From UBA3210 sp963648895 (GTDB lineage Bacteria; Bacillota_I; Bacilli_A; RFN20; CAG-449), in assembly GCA_963648895.1 (NCBI GenBank), contig CAVJGK010000007.1:1-27461 (forward strand): a stretch of DNA of 27,461 bases, read 5' to 3'. The first letter of the stretch is position 1, and every line of letters starts with the position of its first letter. This document shows positions 13,923 to 22,801 of this stretch, one piece after another. Under the pieces are notes generated by a model that had not been told where the DNA came from, made no database searches, and worked only from the letters and a program-made list of their open reading frames with translations. Position numbers and translations under genes: made by a program.

Positions 13923-14540
13923 ATGAACCATTATTTCTCAAATAATCCGGATGTTAGTTCTAATCCTAAGAACATTTCGTTTGAATTTAACTCCAAAAAA
14001 TTTACTTTTACGACCGATAATGGAGTGTTTTGCAAAGACTATCTCGATGAAGGGACTAATGTCTTTTTGAAAGTCTTGCTCAAACAAGAAATTAACGGCC
14101 TTAATCTTGATGTAGGATGTGGTTATGGCCCTATTGGGGGCGTTTTAGGATATTTCTACCCTACCTCAAAAATTATCATGATTGATATTAATACGCGTGC
14201 GTGTGCGCTCGCGAAACAAAACTTAGAAGCTTTAGGCTTAACAAACTTTGAAGTAAGAGAATCTGATGTTTATCAAAATATTCATGAGAAATTCGATAAC
14301 ATCTTCATTAACCCTCCAATAAGAGCGGGAAAGAAAGTTATCTACTCAATGTTTGAAGGCGCAAAGCAATTACTAAACACCAATGGTTCATTGTATTTTG
14401 TTATGAGAAAGTCCCACGGGTCGGAGTCGGCTCAAAGATACGTAACATCCATATTTGGAAATTGTCAATTACTTAAAAGAGATAAGGGCTATTATATTTA
14501 TCAAGCAATTAACAATGAATTATTAAATGAAAACTTATAG
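13923..14540 (+). CDS. RsmC-like rRNA guanine N2-methyltransferase (YbxB type)
   Basis: A 205-residue class I methyltransferase, the single-domain relative of RsmC (16S rRNA m2G1207 methylation in E. coli). The SAM-binding motif I is LDVGCGYGPIG (62-72), and the catalytic NPP motif is NPPIRAGK (130-137), as in N2-guanine methyltransferases. The N-terminal HYFSNNPDVSSNP is typical of the Bacillus YbxB group. The position between rplL and rpoB is the same as ybxB in B. subtilis. An AAGGGGG ribosome binding site precedes it. Codon use is odd next to its neighbours: codons 91-97 are almost all G/C-ending and form a strong hairpin (14194-14213), with a second GC-rich cluster near 14412. Specific rRNA target is inferred. 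Confidence 0.85.
   Translation: MNHYFSNNPDVSSNPKNISFEFNSKKFTFTTDNGVFCKDYLDEGTNVFLKVLLKQEINGLNLDVGCGYGPIGGVLGYFYPTSKIIMIDINTRACALAKQNLEALGLTNFEVRESDVYQNIHEKFDNIFINPPIRAGKKVIYSMFEGAKQLLNTNGSLYFVMRKSHGSESAQRYVTSIFGNCQLLKRDKGYYIYQAINNELLNENL
14194..14213 (+). other. GC-rich hairpin inside the methyltransferase gene
   Basis: CGCGTGCG (14194-14201) can pair with CGCTCGCG (14206-14213), leaving one T-T mismatch and a TGTG loop. It is the densest G/C patch in the window, within AT-rich DNA. No T run follows on either strand, so it is not a terminator. Confidence 0.5.
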
Positions 14541-14554
14541 AAGGGAGATTTGCA

Positions 14555-17500
14555 ATGAGCAAAAATTTACAAGCAAAAGAATATAAGTACCTTCACAATG
14601 GAAGAATCGATTTTTCTAAGATCTCAGGTACATTACCTTTACCAAACTTAGTTGAAATTCAAACTGATTCTTTCAAATGGCTTTTAGATAGCGGTATTGA
14701 TGAAGTATTTAAAGATGTTTATCCAATTACAGATCGTAGCGATAAAATGACACTTGAATATATCTCATCACGCTTAGAAGAACCAAAATATAATCCATAC
14801 GAATGTAAAACTCGTGGATTAACATATATGGCTAATTTAAAAGCTACATTAAGATTAAACGTTAGTGAAACAGGTGAAATTATCCAACGTGAAGTCAATA
14901 TGTGTGAATTCCCATTAATGACTGACTCTGGTACATTCATCATCAACGGCGCAGAAAGAGCAATCGTTTCTCAAATTGTTCGTTCTCCAGGCGCTTACAT
15001 GAAGAAAGAAAGAGAAAAAACAGGTAACTTCACTTACAATGCTGATTTAATTCCTTCAAGAGGAACTTGGTTACAATTCCAATCTGACGCTAAAGGAATC
15101 TTAAATGTTAAAATCGATAGAACAAGAAAAATGTCTGCTTTAATCTTACTTAGAGCATTAGGCATTGGTCTTGGTGAACATGGTTATGATGAAATTGTTG
15201 AATTATTTGGTTCATCAACTACAGACTATGTCAACATTGAAAAAGACACAAAAGATTTACTCGCTGTTTCAATTGAAAAAGAATTATCTACACATGCTGG
15301 CACAAATTACGAATACTCAAGCCAAATGGCTTTATTAGAAATTTATGCTAAGTTAAGACCAGGTGAACCTGCTCCTGCAGATAGTGCTGCAACATTCCTT
15401 AAAGGAAGATTCTTTGACCATAAACATTATGATTTCGGCCGTGCTGGTAGATTTAAATACAATAAGAAATTAGGTATTTACAATCGTTTACAAGATAGAA
15501 TTATTGCAGAACCATTAATTTCTTCAGAAGGCGAAGTAATTTATGACGAAGGAACAGTATTAACAAAAGAAATCGTTGAACAATTACAAAATGAAAAATT
15601 CTTCGAAAAGGGCGCTCATACATATGAACTTCCATACAACGAAAAATTAGACGATCATCACATTGTTAATAAATTACTAGTTTATACAGATGAAACAAAG
15701 TCTGCTACAACAAATATCATTGGTACAGATATGAACGTTGATGTTCCATATGTAACAATTTCTGATATTGCAGCATGTTTCTCATACATTATGAACATTA
15801 TCTATGGCTTTGGTGATGTTGATGATATCGACCACTTAGGCAACCGTAGAATTCGTTGCGTTGGTGAATTAATTCAAAATCAATTCAGAATTGGTTTATC
15901 ACGTATGGAAAGAACTGTTAAAGAAAAGATGTCTATGACAATCGCTTCAGAAGGACCTGTTTCTCCTGAAAAATTAACAAATACTCGTCCATTAAATTCT
16001 GCAATTAAAGAATTCTTCGCATCTTCACAATTATCTCAATTCATGGACCAAGTTAACCCACTTGCTGAACTTTCAAATAAGAGAAGAATCTCTGCTTTAG
16101 GTCCTGGCGGTTTAACTCGTGATAGAGCTAATATGGCAGTTAGAGATGTTCACACAACTCACTATGGTAGAATCTGTCCTATTGAAACACCTGAAGGTGG
16201 TAACATTGGTTTAATTAATAACCTTGCAACTTATGCAAAAATCAACGAATATGGTTTCATTGAAACTCCATATAGAAGAGTTGATAAGAAGAATTGCAAA
16301 GTATTAGAAGAATCAGATTACTTATCAGCAGATGCTGAAAAGAATTTATATATTGCACAAGCAACAAACAGAATTATCGGAGGAGAATTCCTTGATGATC
16401 AAGTTATTGCTAGATATAACGGCGAAAACGTTATCGTTCCTAAGGAAATGATCGACTACGTTGACGTCTCTCCAAAACAAATTTTATCTGTCGCTGCAGC
16501 TTGTATTCCATTCCTTGAAAACGATGATAACCACCGTGCATTAATGGGATCTAACATGCAACGTCAAGCACTTCCATTATTAAGACCACACGCTCCATTT
16601 GTTGGAACAGGCCTAGAATACAATATTGCTCATGATTCTGGCGCAGCTGTTTTAGCACAAGAAGATGGTGTTGTTACTGTAATGGATTCACGTCACATTG
16701 TAGTTAAGAATAACGAAGGTGAAGAACGTACATACATCCTTCAAAAATTCGTCAGATCTAACTCTGGTACATGTATCAACCAATCACCTATTGTACATGT
16801 TGGTGACAAAGTTAAAAAAGGTGATATTATCGCTGATGGTCCTGCTATGGATCAAGGTGATTTAGCTTTAGGACAAAACGTCACAATCGCATTTATGACT
16901 TGGGAAGGTTATAACTACGAAGATGCTGTTATTATGTCTGAAAGATTAGTTAAAGATGATGTATATACTTCTATCCATATTGAAGAATATGAATTAGAAA
17001 GACGTACAACAAAACTTGGACCTGAAGAAATTACTCGTGATATTCCTAACGTTTCTGAAGAAATGAAAGCAAACTTAGATGAAGACGGTATCATTATCCC
17101 AGGTGCAGAAGTTAAAGAAGATGACTACTTAGTTGGTAAGATTACTCCAAAGGGCTTATCAGAACCAACTCCAGAAGAAAAATTATTAATGACAATCTTT
17201 GGTGAAAAGACTAAAGATGGTAAAGATACTTCATTAAAAGTTCCACACGGTGGTGCTGGTATTGTTATCGACGTCAAACGTTTCAAACGTAAAGAAGGCG
17301 CTGAACTCGCTCCAGGTGTAGAAGAAGTAGTTAAGGTATATATCGCTCAAAAGAGAAAGATCTCTGAAGGTGATAAGATGTCAGGTAGACATGGTAACAA
17401 AGGTGTTATTTCTAGAATTCTTCCAGAAGAAGATATGCCATTCTTACCAGATGGTACACCAGTTGACATCATGTTAAACCCATTAGGTGTTCCTTCACGT

Positions 17501-18169
17501 ATGAACATCGGTCAAATCCTTGAAATTCACTTAGGTATGGCATGTAAGAAGTTAGGCTTAAAGGTTGCTACACAAGTATTCGATGGTATCTCTAATGAAG
17601 AAATTTTCGATTTAATGAAGCAAGCTGGCTTATCTGAAGATGGTAAGACTGTCTTATACGATGGACGTACAGGTGAAAGATTTGATGATAGAATCTCAGT
17701 CGGTGTCATGTACATGATTAAACTTGTCCACATGGTTGATGATAAGTTACATGCTCGTGCTACTGGTCCATATTCATTAGTCACACAACAACCTTTAGGT
17801 GGTAAAGCACAAAACGGTGGTCAAAGATTTGGTGAAATGGAAGTCTGGGCTCTTGAAGCTTATGGTGCTGCTCACATTTTACAAGAAATGGTTACAATCA
17901 AATCAGATGATATGGTTGGTAGAGCAAGTGCTTATGAAGCAATCATTAAGGGTAGAGATATACCACAACCAGGAATGCCAGAAGCATTCAGAGTTCTTGT
18001 TAAAGAATTACAAGCTCTTGCTATTGATGTCAAGTTACTCGATAAAGAAGGTAACGAAATTGACACTTCAGCATTAGCGGAATCTAATGAAAAAGAAACA
18101 AAGAAGATTTCAAAAGAAGTTAAAAATGCTTTCACTGATTTCCAATTTGTTCAAGATGACAATGACTAA
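14555..18169 (+). CDS. rpoB: DNA-directed RNA polymerase subunit beta
   Basis: The 1204-residue beta subunit of RNA polymerase, close to the B. subtilis length, with the full set of conserved blocks. The rifampicin-binding cluster reads SSQLSQFMDQ, then AELSNKRRISALGPGGLTR. By alignment, D498 and S513 match E. coli D516 and S531, while N508 (AAT at 16076) stands at the position of E. coli H526. Downstream blocks include ICPIETPEGGNIGLINNL, the active-site-facing GYNYEDAVIMSERL, KMSGRHGNKGV, and the C-terminal anchor QQPLGGKAQNGGQRFGEME, which contacts beta prime. An acidic, Lys-rich tail of about 40 residues ends the protein. It begins 14 bases after the methyltransferase gene and is followed 17 bases later by rpoC. 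Confidence 0.98.
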   Translation: MSKNLQAKEYKYLHNGRIDFSKISGTLPLPNLVEIQTDSFKWLLDSGIDEVFKDVYPITDRSDKMTLEYISSRLEEPKYNPYECKTRGLTYMANLKATLRLNVSETGEIIQREVNMCEFPLMTDSGTFIINGAERAIVSQIVRSPGAYMKKEREKTGNFTYNADLIPSRGTWLQFQSDAKGILNVKIDRTRKMSALILLRALGIGLGEHGYDEIVELFGSSTTDYVNIEKDTKDLLAVSIEKELSTHAGTNYEYSSQMALLEIYAKLRPGEPAPADSAATFLKGRFFDHKHYDFGRAGRFKYNKKLGIYNRLQDRIIAEPLISSEGEVIYDEGTVLTKEIVEQLQNEKFFEKGAHTYELPYNEKLDDHHIVNKLLVYTDETKSATTNIIGTDMNVDVPYVTISDIAACFSYIMNIIYGFGDVDDIDHLGNRRIRCVGELIQNQFRIGLSRMERTVKEKMSMTIASEGPVSPEKLTNTRPLNSAIKEFFASSQLSQFMDQVNPLAELSNKRRISALGPGGLTRDRANMAVRDVHTTHYGRICPIETPEGGNIGLINNLATYAKINEYGFIETPYRRVDKKNCKVLEESDYLSADAEKNLYIAQATNRIIGGEFLDDQVIARYNGENVIVPKEMIDYVDVSPKQILSVAAACIPFLENDDNHRALMGSNMQRQALPLLRPHAPFVGTGLEYNIAHDSGAAVLAQEDGVVTVMDSRHIVVKNNEGEERTYILQKFVRSNSGTCINQSPIVHVGDKVKKGDIIADGPAMDQGDLALGQNVTIAFMTWEGYNYEDAVIMSERLVKDDVYTSIHIEEYELERRTTKLGPEEITRDIPNVSEEMKANLDEDGIIIPGAEVKEDDYLVGKITPKGLSEPTPEEKLLMTIFGEKTKDGKDTSLKVPHGGAGIVIDVKRFKRKEGAELAPGVEEVVKVYIAQKRKISEGDKMSGRHGNKGVISRILPEEDMPFLPDGTPVDIMLNPLGVPSRMNIGQILEIHLGMACKKLGLKVATQVFDGISNEEIFDLMKQAGLSEDGKTVLYDGRTGERFDDRISVGVMYMIKLVHMVDDKLHARATGPYSLVTQQPLGGKAQNGGQRFGEMEVWALEAYGAAHILQEMVTIKSDDMVGRASAYEAIIKGRDIPQPGMPEAFRVLVKELQALAIDVKLLDKEGNEIDTSALAESNEKETKKISKEVKNAFTDFQFVQDDND

Positions 18170-18186
18170 TAGGGAGGAGATTAAAA

Positions 18187-21100
18187 ATGTTTGATGTTAA
18201 AAAATTAAATGCTATCCAAGTTGGATTAGCTTCTCCAGATAAGATCAGAGAATGGTCAAAAGGTGAAGTCACAAAGGCTGAAACTATTAACTACCGTTCA
18301 CAAAAACCTGAACCAGATGGTTTATATTGTGAAAAAATCTTTGGTCCTGCAAAAGACTATGAATGTCATTGTGGAAAATATAAGAAGATTAGATTTGCAG
18401 GTGTCGTCTGCGAAAAGTGTGGAGTTGAAGTAACAACAAAAGCTGTTCGTAGAGAAAGAATGGGTCACATTGAGCTTTGCGCTCCATGTGCTCATATCTG
18501 GTACCTCAAAGGTGTTCCATCAAGAATGGGTTTAATCCTTGATATTTTACCAAAGCAATTAGAAGAAGTAGTTTACTTCATGTCTCGTATTTGCTTAAAC
18601 GCAGGTACAAGCAAAATTTTAAAGAAAGCTTTAGTTATTGATGAAAGAACTGCAAGAGAAATTTTCCCTCAAGTTCTTGAAGAAATCAAAGCTACATTAG
18701 ATACTGATTCTTTCGATTATCAAAAAGCTAATGAAATTATTGAAAAAATCGAAAAGAATAATGAAACATTAGATTTCACAGGATGTGCAAACTTTATTTC
18801 TAAACATACAGGTGCGGAATTTGGTTCTGGTGCAGAATCAATTAAACGTTTACTTGCAGAATCAGATTTAGAAGCACTTTCTAATGAATTAACAGAAGAA
18901 ATTGCAACTTTACCTGCAACATCACAAAAGAAAGCTAAATTATATAAGAGATTAGAATGTGTCGAATCATTCAGAAAATCAAACAATCGTCCTGAATGGA
19001 TGGTTCTTGATGTCTTACCAGTTATTCCACCTGATTTAAGACCTATGCTTCAATTAGATGGTGGTAGATTCGCAACATCTGACTTAAACGATTTATATAG
19101 ACGTGTTATCATGAGAAACTCACGTCTTAAGAAATTAATTGATATCAACGCTCCAGATGTCTTATTAATGAACGAAAAACGTATGCTTCAAGAAGCAGTT
19201 GACGCATTAATCGACAATGGTAGACGTACAAAAGCTGTAACAGGTGCCGGCGGAAGAGCATTAAAATCATTATCTTCTACATTAAAAGGTAAACAAGGAC
19301 GTTTCAGACAAAACTTACTTGGTAAACGTGTTGACTATTCAGGACGTTCTGTTATTGCAGTTGGACCATCTTTAAAGATGTATCAATGCGGACTTCCAAG
19401 AGAAATGGCAGTCCAATTATTCAGACCATTCATCGCTTCTGTCATGATTGAAAGAAGTATTGCAACAAGCCACAAGCAAGCAAATAGGATGATTGATCAC
19501 TATGATGAAAAAGTTTGGGATATTGTTGAAGAAGTCGTTAAAGGACACCCAGTTTTATTAAACCGTGCTCCTACACTTCACCGTTTAGGTATTCAAGCTT
19601 TCAAACCAGTACTTGTCAATGGTAGAGCTATTAGACTTCACCCATTAGTTTGTGCAGGTTTCAACGCTGACTTCGATGGTGACCAAATGGCTGTTCACGT
19701 CCCATTATCATTCGAAGCACAACAAGAAGCAATTGATTTAATGTTAGCAAGTAACAACATTTTATCACCAGCTTCTGGTAAACCAATTTGTACTCCATCT
19801 CAAGATATGGTTTTAGGTAACTACTATCTTACAATGGAAAACTCAGTTGAAGATTTCAAAAAGCACGCAAGTGATTGCCGCGCAAGAGGCGATGAATCTG
19901 AAGCTGAATTATACGAATTGTATGCAAGCAGCGAAGGTAAAGTCTTTAGAAATATTGACGAAATCATGCTCGCTTACCAAACAAAACAAATTCATTTACA
20001 CAACAGAATCGCAATCAAAGGTTCTGCAATCGGTAAAACATCATTTACTGATGAAATGAATGATAGTTACTTAATCACAACAGTTGGTAAAGTTATTTTC
20101 AACAAAATCTTCCCAACTGATTTCCCTTACTTAAATGAAGTTACTTCTGCATCTTTAAAAGAAGATCAAATTTCTAACTTTGTTAAAAAGGGTACAAACA
20201 TTAAAGAATATATTGCTGAACAACCAATTAAAGCTGAACCATTCGGTAAAAAGCCTATTGGATCAATCGTTTCTGCAATCTTCAAACGCTACGGCGCAAA
20301 GACAACTTCTGAAGTTCTTGATGCATTAAAAGATCAAGGCTTCCACTATTCAACAATCGCTGGTATTACAGTTTCTATCTTCGATATTAACGTTATTCCA
20401 GGTAAACAAGAATTAATTGCGGAAGGTGATAAGAAAGTTGCTGAACTTAAAGACTTATACGATTTCGGTTTCTTAACAGATGAAGAAAGACATAAGAAAG
20501 TCTGTGCTGTTTGGGAAGATGTTAAGAAAGAAGTTGAAAAGAAATTAAAGGTTATCGTTGATAACGATAAGACAAACCCTATCTTCATGATGTCAAAATC
20601 AGGTGCTAGAGGTAATACTTCTAACTTCGTTCAATTATGTGGTTTAAGAGGTACCATGGCTAAGCCAAATGGTGATACTATCGAATTACCTATTAAATCA
20701 TGCTTCCGTGAAGGCTTATCTGTATCTGAGTTCTTCATTGCAACTCACGGTGCTAGAAAAGGTGGCGCGGATACTGCGTTAAAGACTGCGGACTCTGGTT
20801 ATTTAACAAGAAAGTTAGTCGATGTTTCTCATGATGTTATCGTTAGAGAAGAAGACTGTGGTACTGATGAAGGATTCACAGTTGAAACAATCATGGATAC
20901 AAGAGAAAATTCACAAATTGAAGGTCTTGAAGAAAGATTAACTGGTAGATATTCATTACATGATATTGTCGATCCAACAACTGGTGAAGTTATTGTAAGT
21001 GGCAATACATTAATGACTGCAGAAGATGCAAAGAACATTACAAAACATGGCATTACTAAAGTTGAAATCCGTTCATTATTCGGATGTAAGACTAAAGATG

Positions 21101-22074
21101 GTGTCTGTAGACATTGTTATGGTACTTGTATTGCAACAGGCAAATTAATTGAAATGGGTGCAACAGTCGGTGTTATGGCTGCTCAATCCATTGGTGAACC
21201 TGGTACTCAATTAACCATGAGAACATTCCACACTGGTGGTGTTGCTGGTGGCGATATTACAAACGGTTTACCTAGAGTTACTGAATTATTCGAAGCTCGT
21301 GCTCCACGTGGTGAAGCATTAATTGCTAAATTCGAAGGTGATGTCACTAAGATTGAAGAAACAAATGGTATTTACCATGTTACAATCAAGAATTTACAAG
21401 GCGAAGAAGAAACAGAAAATACAAACTACGGCGTTAAATTAAGAGTTAGAGTTGGTGATCATGTTCTAGCTGGTCAAAAGATTACTGAAGGCGCTAAAAA
21501 CTTAAAACAATTACTTGAATATTCTAACAAGACAGAAGTTGAAAGATACATTATCAAAGAAATCCAAAAGGTTTATAGAAGTAATGGTTCTGATGTTTCT
21601 GACAAACACATTGAAATTATTGTTAGACAAATGTTAAAGAAAGTATTAGTTACTGAAGCTGGCGATACAGATTTAATCCCAGGAACAAAAGCAGACTTAA
21701 CTAAAGTTACTGAAAAGAATACAGATGCTCTTATCGAAGGTAAGGAACCTGCAAAATTCACTCCAGTTATCTTAGGTATTACAAAAGCTGCTCTTGATAC
21801 TGATTCATTCTTATCTGCTGCATCATTCCAAGAAACAACAAGAATCTTAACAGATGCTGCAATTAAGGGTAAAATTGATTACTTACACGGCTTAAAAGAA
21901 AATGTTATGGTTGGTAAATTAATTCCAGCAGGTACTGGTTTAATTGAAGAAACTAAGGAAGTTAAAGAAGTAGAAGATACATTAGAAGTAGAAGATACAT
22001 CTAACCAAGTTGAAGCTACAACTTCCGAATACAATGAAAACCAAACTGTTTTCGATATGAATAACCTTGATTAA
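18187..22074 (+). CDS. rpoC: DNA-directed RNA polymerase subunit beta prime
   Basis: The 1295-residue catalytic subunit. The N-terminal zinc ligands are C60, C62, C75 and C78. The clamp and lid region includes RRPE-like NNRPEWMVLDVLPVIPPDLR. The active-site loop NADFDGDQMAVH has the three Mg-binding Asp residues D495, D497 and D499. A long middle insertion is absent, as in Bacillus. The second zinc site lies in CGTDEGF followed by CKTKDGVCRHCYGTC. The trigger-loop and bridge region includes SIGEPGTQLTMRTFHTGG. The Glu-, Val- and Thr-rich tail after residue about 1255 looks disordered. A GGGAGGAG ribosome binding site follows rpoB closely. A strong terminator comes directly after the stop. Confidence 0.98.
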   Translation: MFDVKKLNAIQVGLASPDKIREWSKGEVTKAETINYRSQKPEPDGLYCEKIFGPAKDYECHCGKYKKIRFAGVVCEKCGVEVTTKAVRRERMGHIELCAPCAHIWYLKGVPSRMGLILDILPKQLEEVVYFMSRICLNAGTSKILKKALVIDERTAREIFPQVLEEIKATLDTDSFDYQKANEIIEKIEKNNETLDFTGCANFISKHTGAEFGSGAESIKRLLAESDLEALSNELTEEIATLPATSQKKAKLYKRLECVESFRKSNNRPEWMVLDVLPVIPPDLRPMLQLDGGRFATSDLNDLYRRVIMRNSRLKKLIDINAPDVLLMNEKRMLQEAVDALIDNGRRTKAVTGAGGRALKSLSSTLKGKQGRFRQNLLGKRVDYSGRSVIAVGPSLKMYQCGLPREMAVQLFRPFIASVMIERSIATSHKQANRMIDHYDEKVWDIVEEVVKGHPVLLNRAPTLHRLGIQAFKPVLVNGRAIRLHPLVCAGFNADFDGDQMAVHVPLSFEAQQEAIDLMLASNNILSPASGKPICTPSQDMVLGNYYLTMENSVEDFKKHASDCRARGDESEAELYELYASSEGKVFRNIDEIMLAYQTKQIHLHNRIAIKGSAIGKTSFTDEMNDSYLITTVGKVIFNKIFPTDFPYLNEVTSASLKEDQISNFVKKGTNIKEYIAEQPIKAEPFGKKPIGSIVSAIFKRYGAKTTSEVLDALKDQGFHYSTIAGITVSIFDINVIPGKQELIAEGDKKVAELKDLYDFGFLTDEERHKKVCAVWEDVKKEVEKKLKVIVDNDKTNPIFMMSKSGARGNTSNFVQLCGLRGTMAKPNGDTIELPIKSCFREGLSVSEFFIATHGARKGGADTALKTADSGYLTRKLVDVSHDVIVREEDCGTDEGFTVETIMDTRENSQIEGLEERLTGRYSLHDIVDPTTGEVIVSGNTLMTAEDAKNITKHGITKVEIRSLFGCKTKDGVCRHCYGTCIATGKLIEMGATVGVMAAQSIGEPGTQLTMRTFHTGGVAGGDITNGLPRVTELFEARAPRGEALIAKFEGDVTKIEETNGIYHVTIKNLQGEEETENTNYGVKLRVRVGDHVLAGQKITEGAKNLKQLLEYSNKTEVERYIIKEIQKVYRSNGSDVSDKHIEIIVRQMLKKVLVTEAGDTDLIPGTKADLTKVTEKNTDALIEGKEPAKFTPVILGITKAALDTDSFLSAASFQETTRILTDAAIKGKIDYLHGLKENVMVGKLIPAGTGLIEETKEVKEVEDTLEVEDTSNQVEATTSEYNENQTVFDMNNLD

Positions 22075-22081
22075 TCCTCCT

Positions 22082-22112
22082 AGGGGGCTTACGAAAGTAA
22101 GCTCCTTTTTTT
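22082..22112 (+). terminator. Terminator after rpoC
   Basis: AGGGGGCTTAC pairs with GTAAGCTCCT (G-T pairs allowed) around a GAAA tetraloop, followed by seven T residues. It ends the rpoBC transcription unit. Confidence 0.93.
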
Positions 22113-22148
22113 CTTGTAAGAAATGATAAAAATTTCAATATTTACAAA

Positions 22149-22177
22149 TTGTTTATAAATTCTTATTAATATACAAT
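22149..22177 (+). promoter_or_regulatory. Promoter of tdk
   Basis: TTGTTT (22149-22154) and TACAAT (22172-22177) are spaced by 17 bp, between the rpoC terminator and the tdk ribosome binding site. Confidence 0.55.
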
Positions 22178-22202
22178 GTATAAAGTGTGAGGTAAATATG
22201 TT

Positions 22203-22799
22203 ATGGAATTTAATACAAGACCTGGTTGGATTGAAGTTATATGTGGTCCAATGTTTGCAGGAAAATCAGAAGAATTAATTAGAAGAATTAGAAGATTAGA
22301 GTTCGCTAAAAAGAAGGTTGTTGTTTTCAAACCTAAAATTGATAATCGTTATTCAGAAGATGAGGTTGTTTCTCATAATAAATCAAAAGCTAAATGCTAT
22401 AATTTAGAATCATCAAAAGATGTTTATAAATATATTAAAGATGATGTTGATGCAGTATGTTTTGATGAAGTTCAATTCCTTGATGAAGGAATATTGGATG
22501 TAGTAGAAGAATTGGCTTCTAAAGGGATTAGAGTCATCTGTGCCGGACTTGATAATGATTTTAGAGGTGAACCATTTTCTATTATGCCTAAATTATTATG
22601 TTTGGCAGAAGATGTTACTAAATTAACTGCGATATGTGTAGTATGTGGAGCGAATGCCACTAGATCACAAAGAATTGTTAATAATGAACCTGCGTATTAT
22701 GAAGATCCAATTGTCATTGTTGGAGCAAGCGAAAAATATGAACCTAGATGTAGACATTGTCATAAGGTTCCACATAAATTAAATTTTGAAAATAAATAA
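22203..22799 (+). CDS. tdk: Thymidine kinase
   Basis: A 198-residue type II thymidine kinase, which salvages thymidine to dTMP with ATP. The P-loop GPMFAGKS is at residues 15-22. The catalytic Glu is E89 in FDEVQF, and the GLDNDFRGEPF loop (115-125) precedes the lasso domain. The structural zinc site uses C145, C148, C183 and C186 (or H187). GAGGT nine bases before the ATG at 22203 selects this start; a closer ATG at 22198 is out of frame. The gene ends 2 bp from the converging folT, and no clear terminator lies between. Thymidine salvage alongside folate uptake fits reduced folate-dependent thymidylate synthesis, as inference only. Confidence 0.96.
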   Translation: MEFNTRPGWIEVICGPMFAGKSEELIRRIRRLEFAKKKVVVFKPKIDNRYSEDEVVSHNKSKAKCYNLESSKDVYKYIKDDVDAVCFDEVQFLDEGILDVVEELASKGIRVICAGLDNDFRGEPFSIMPKLLCLAEDVTKLTAICVVCGANATRSQRIVNNEPAYYEDPIVIVGASEKYEPRCRHCHKVPHKLNFENK

Positions 22800-22801
22800 T
22801 A

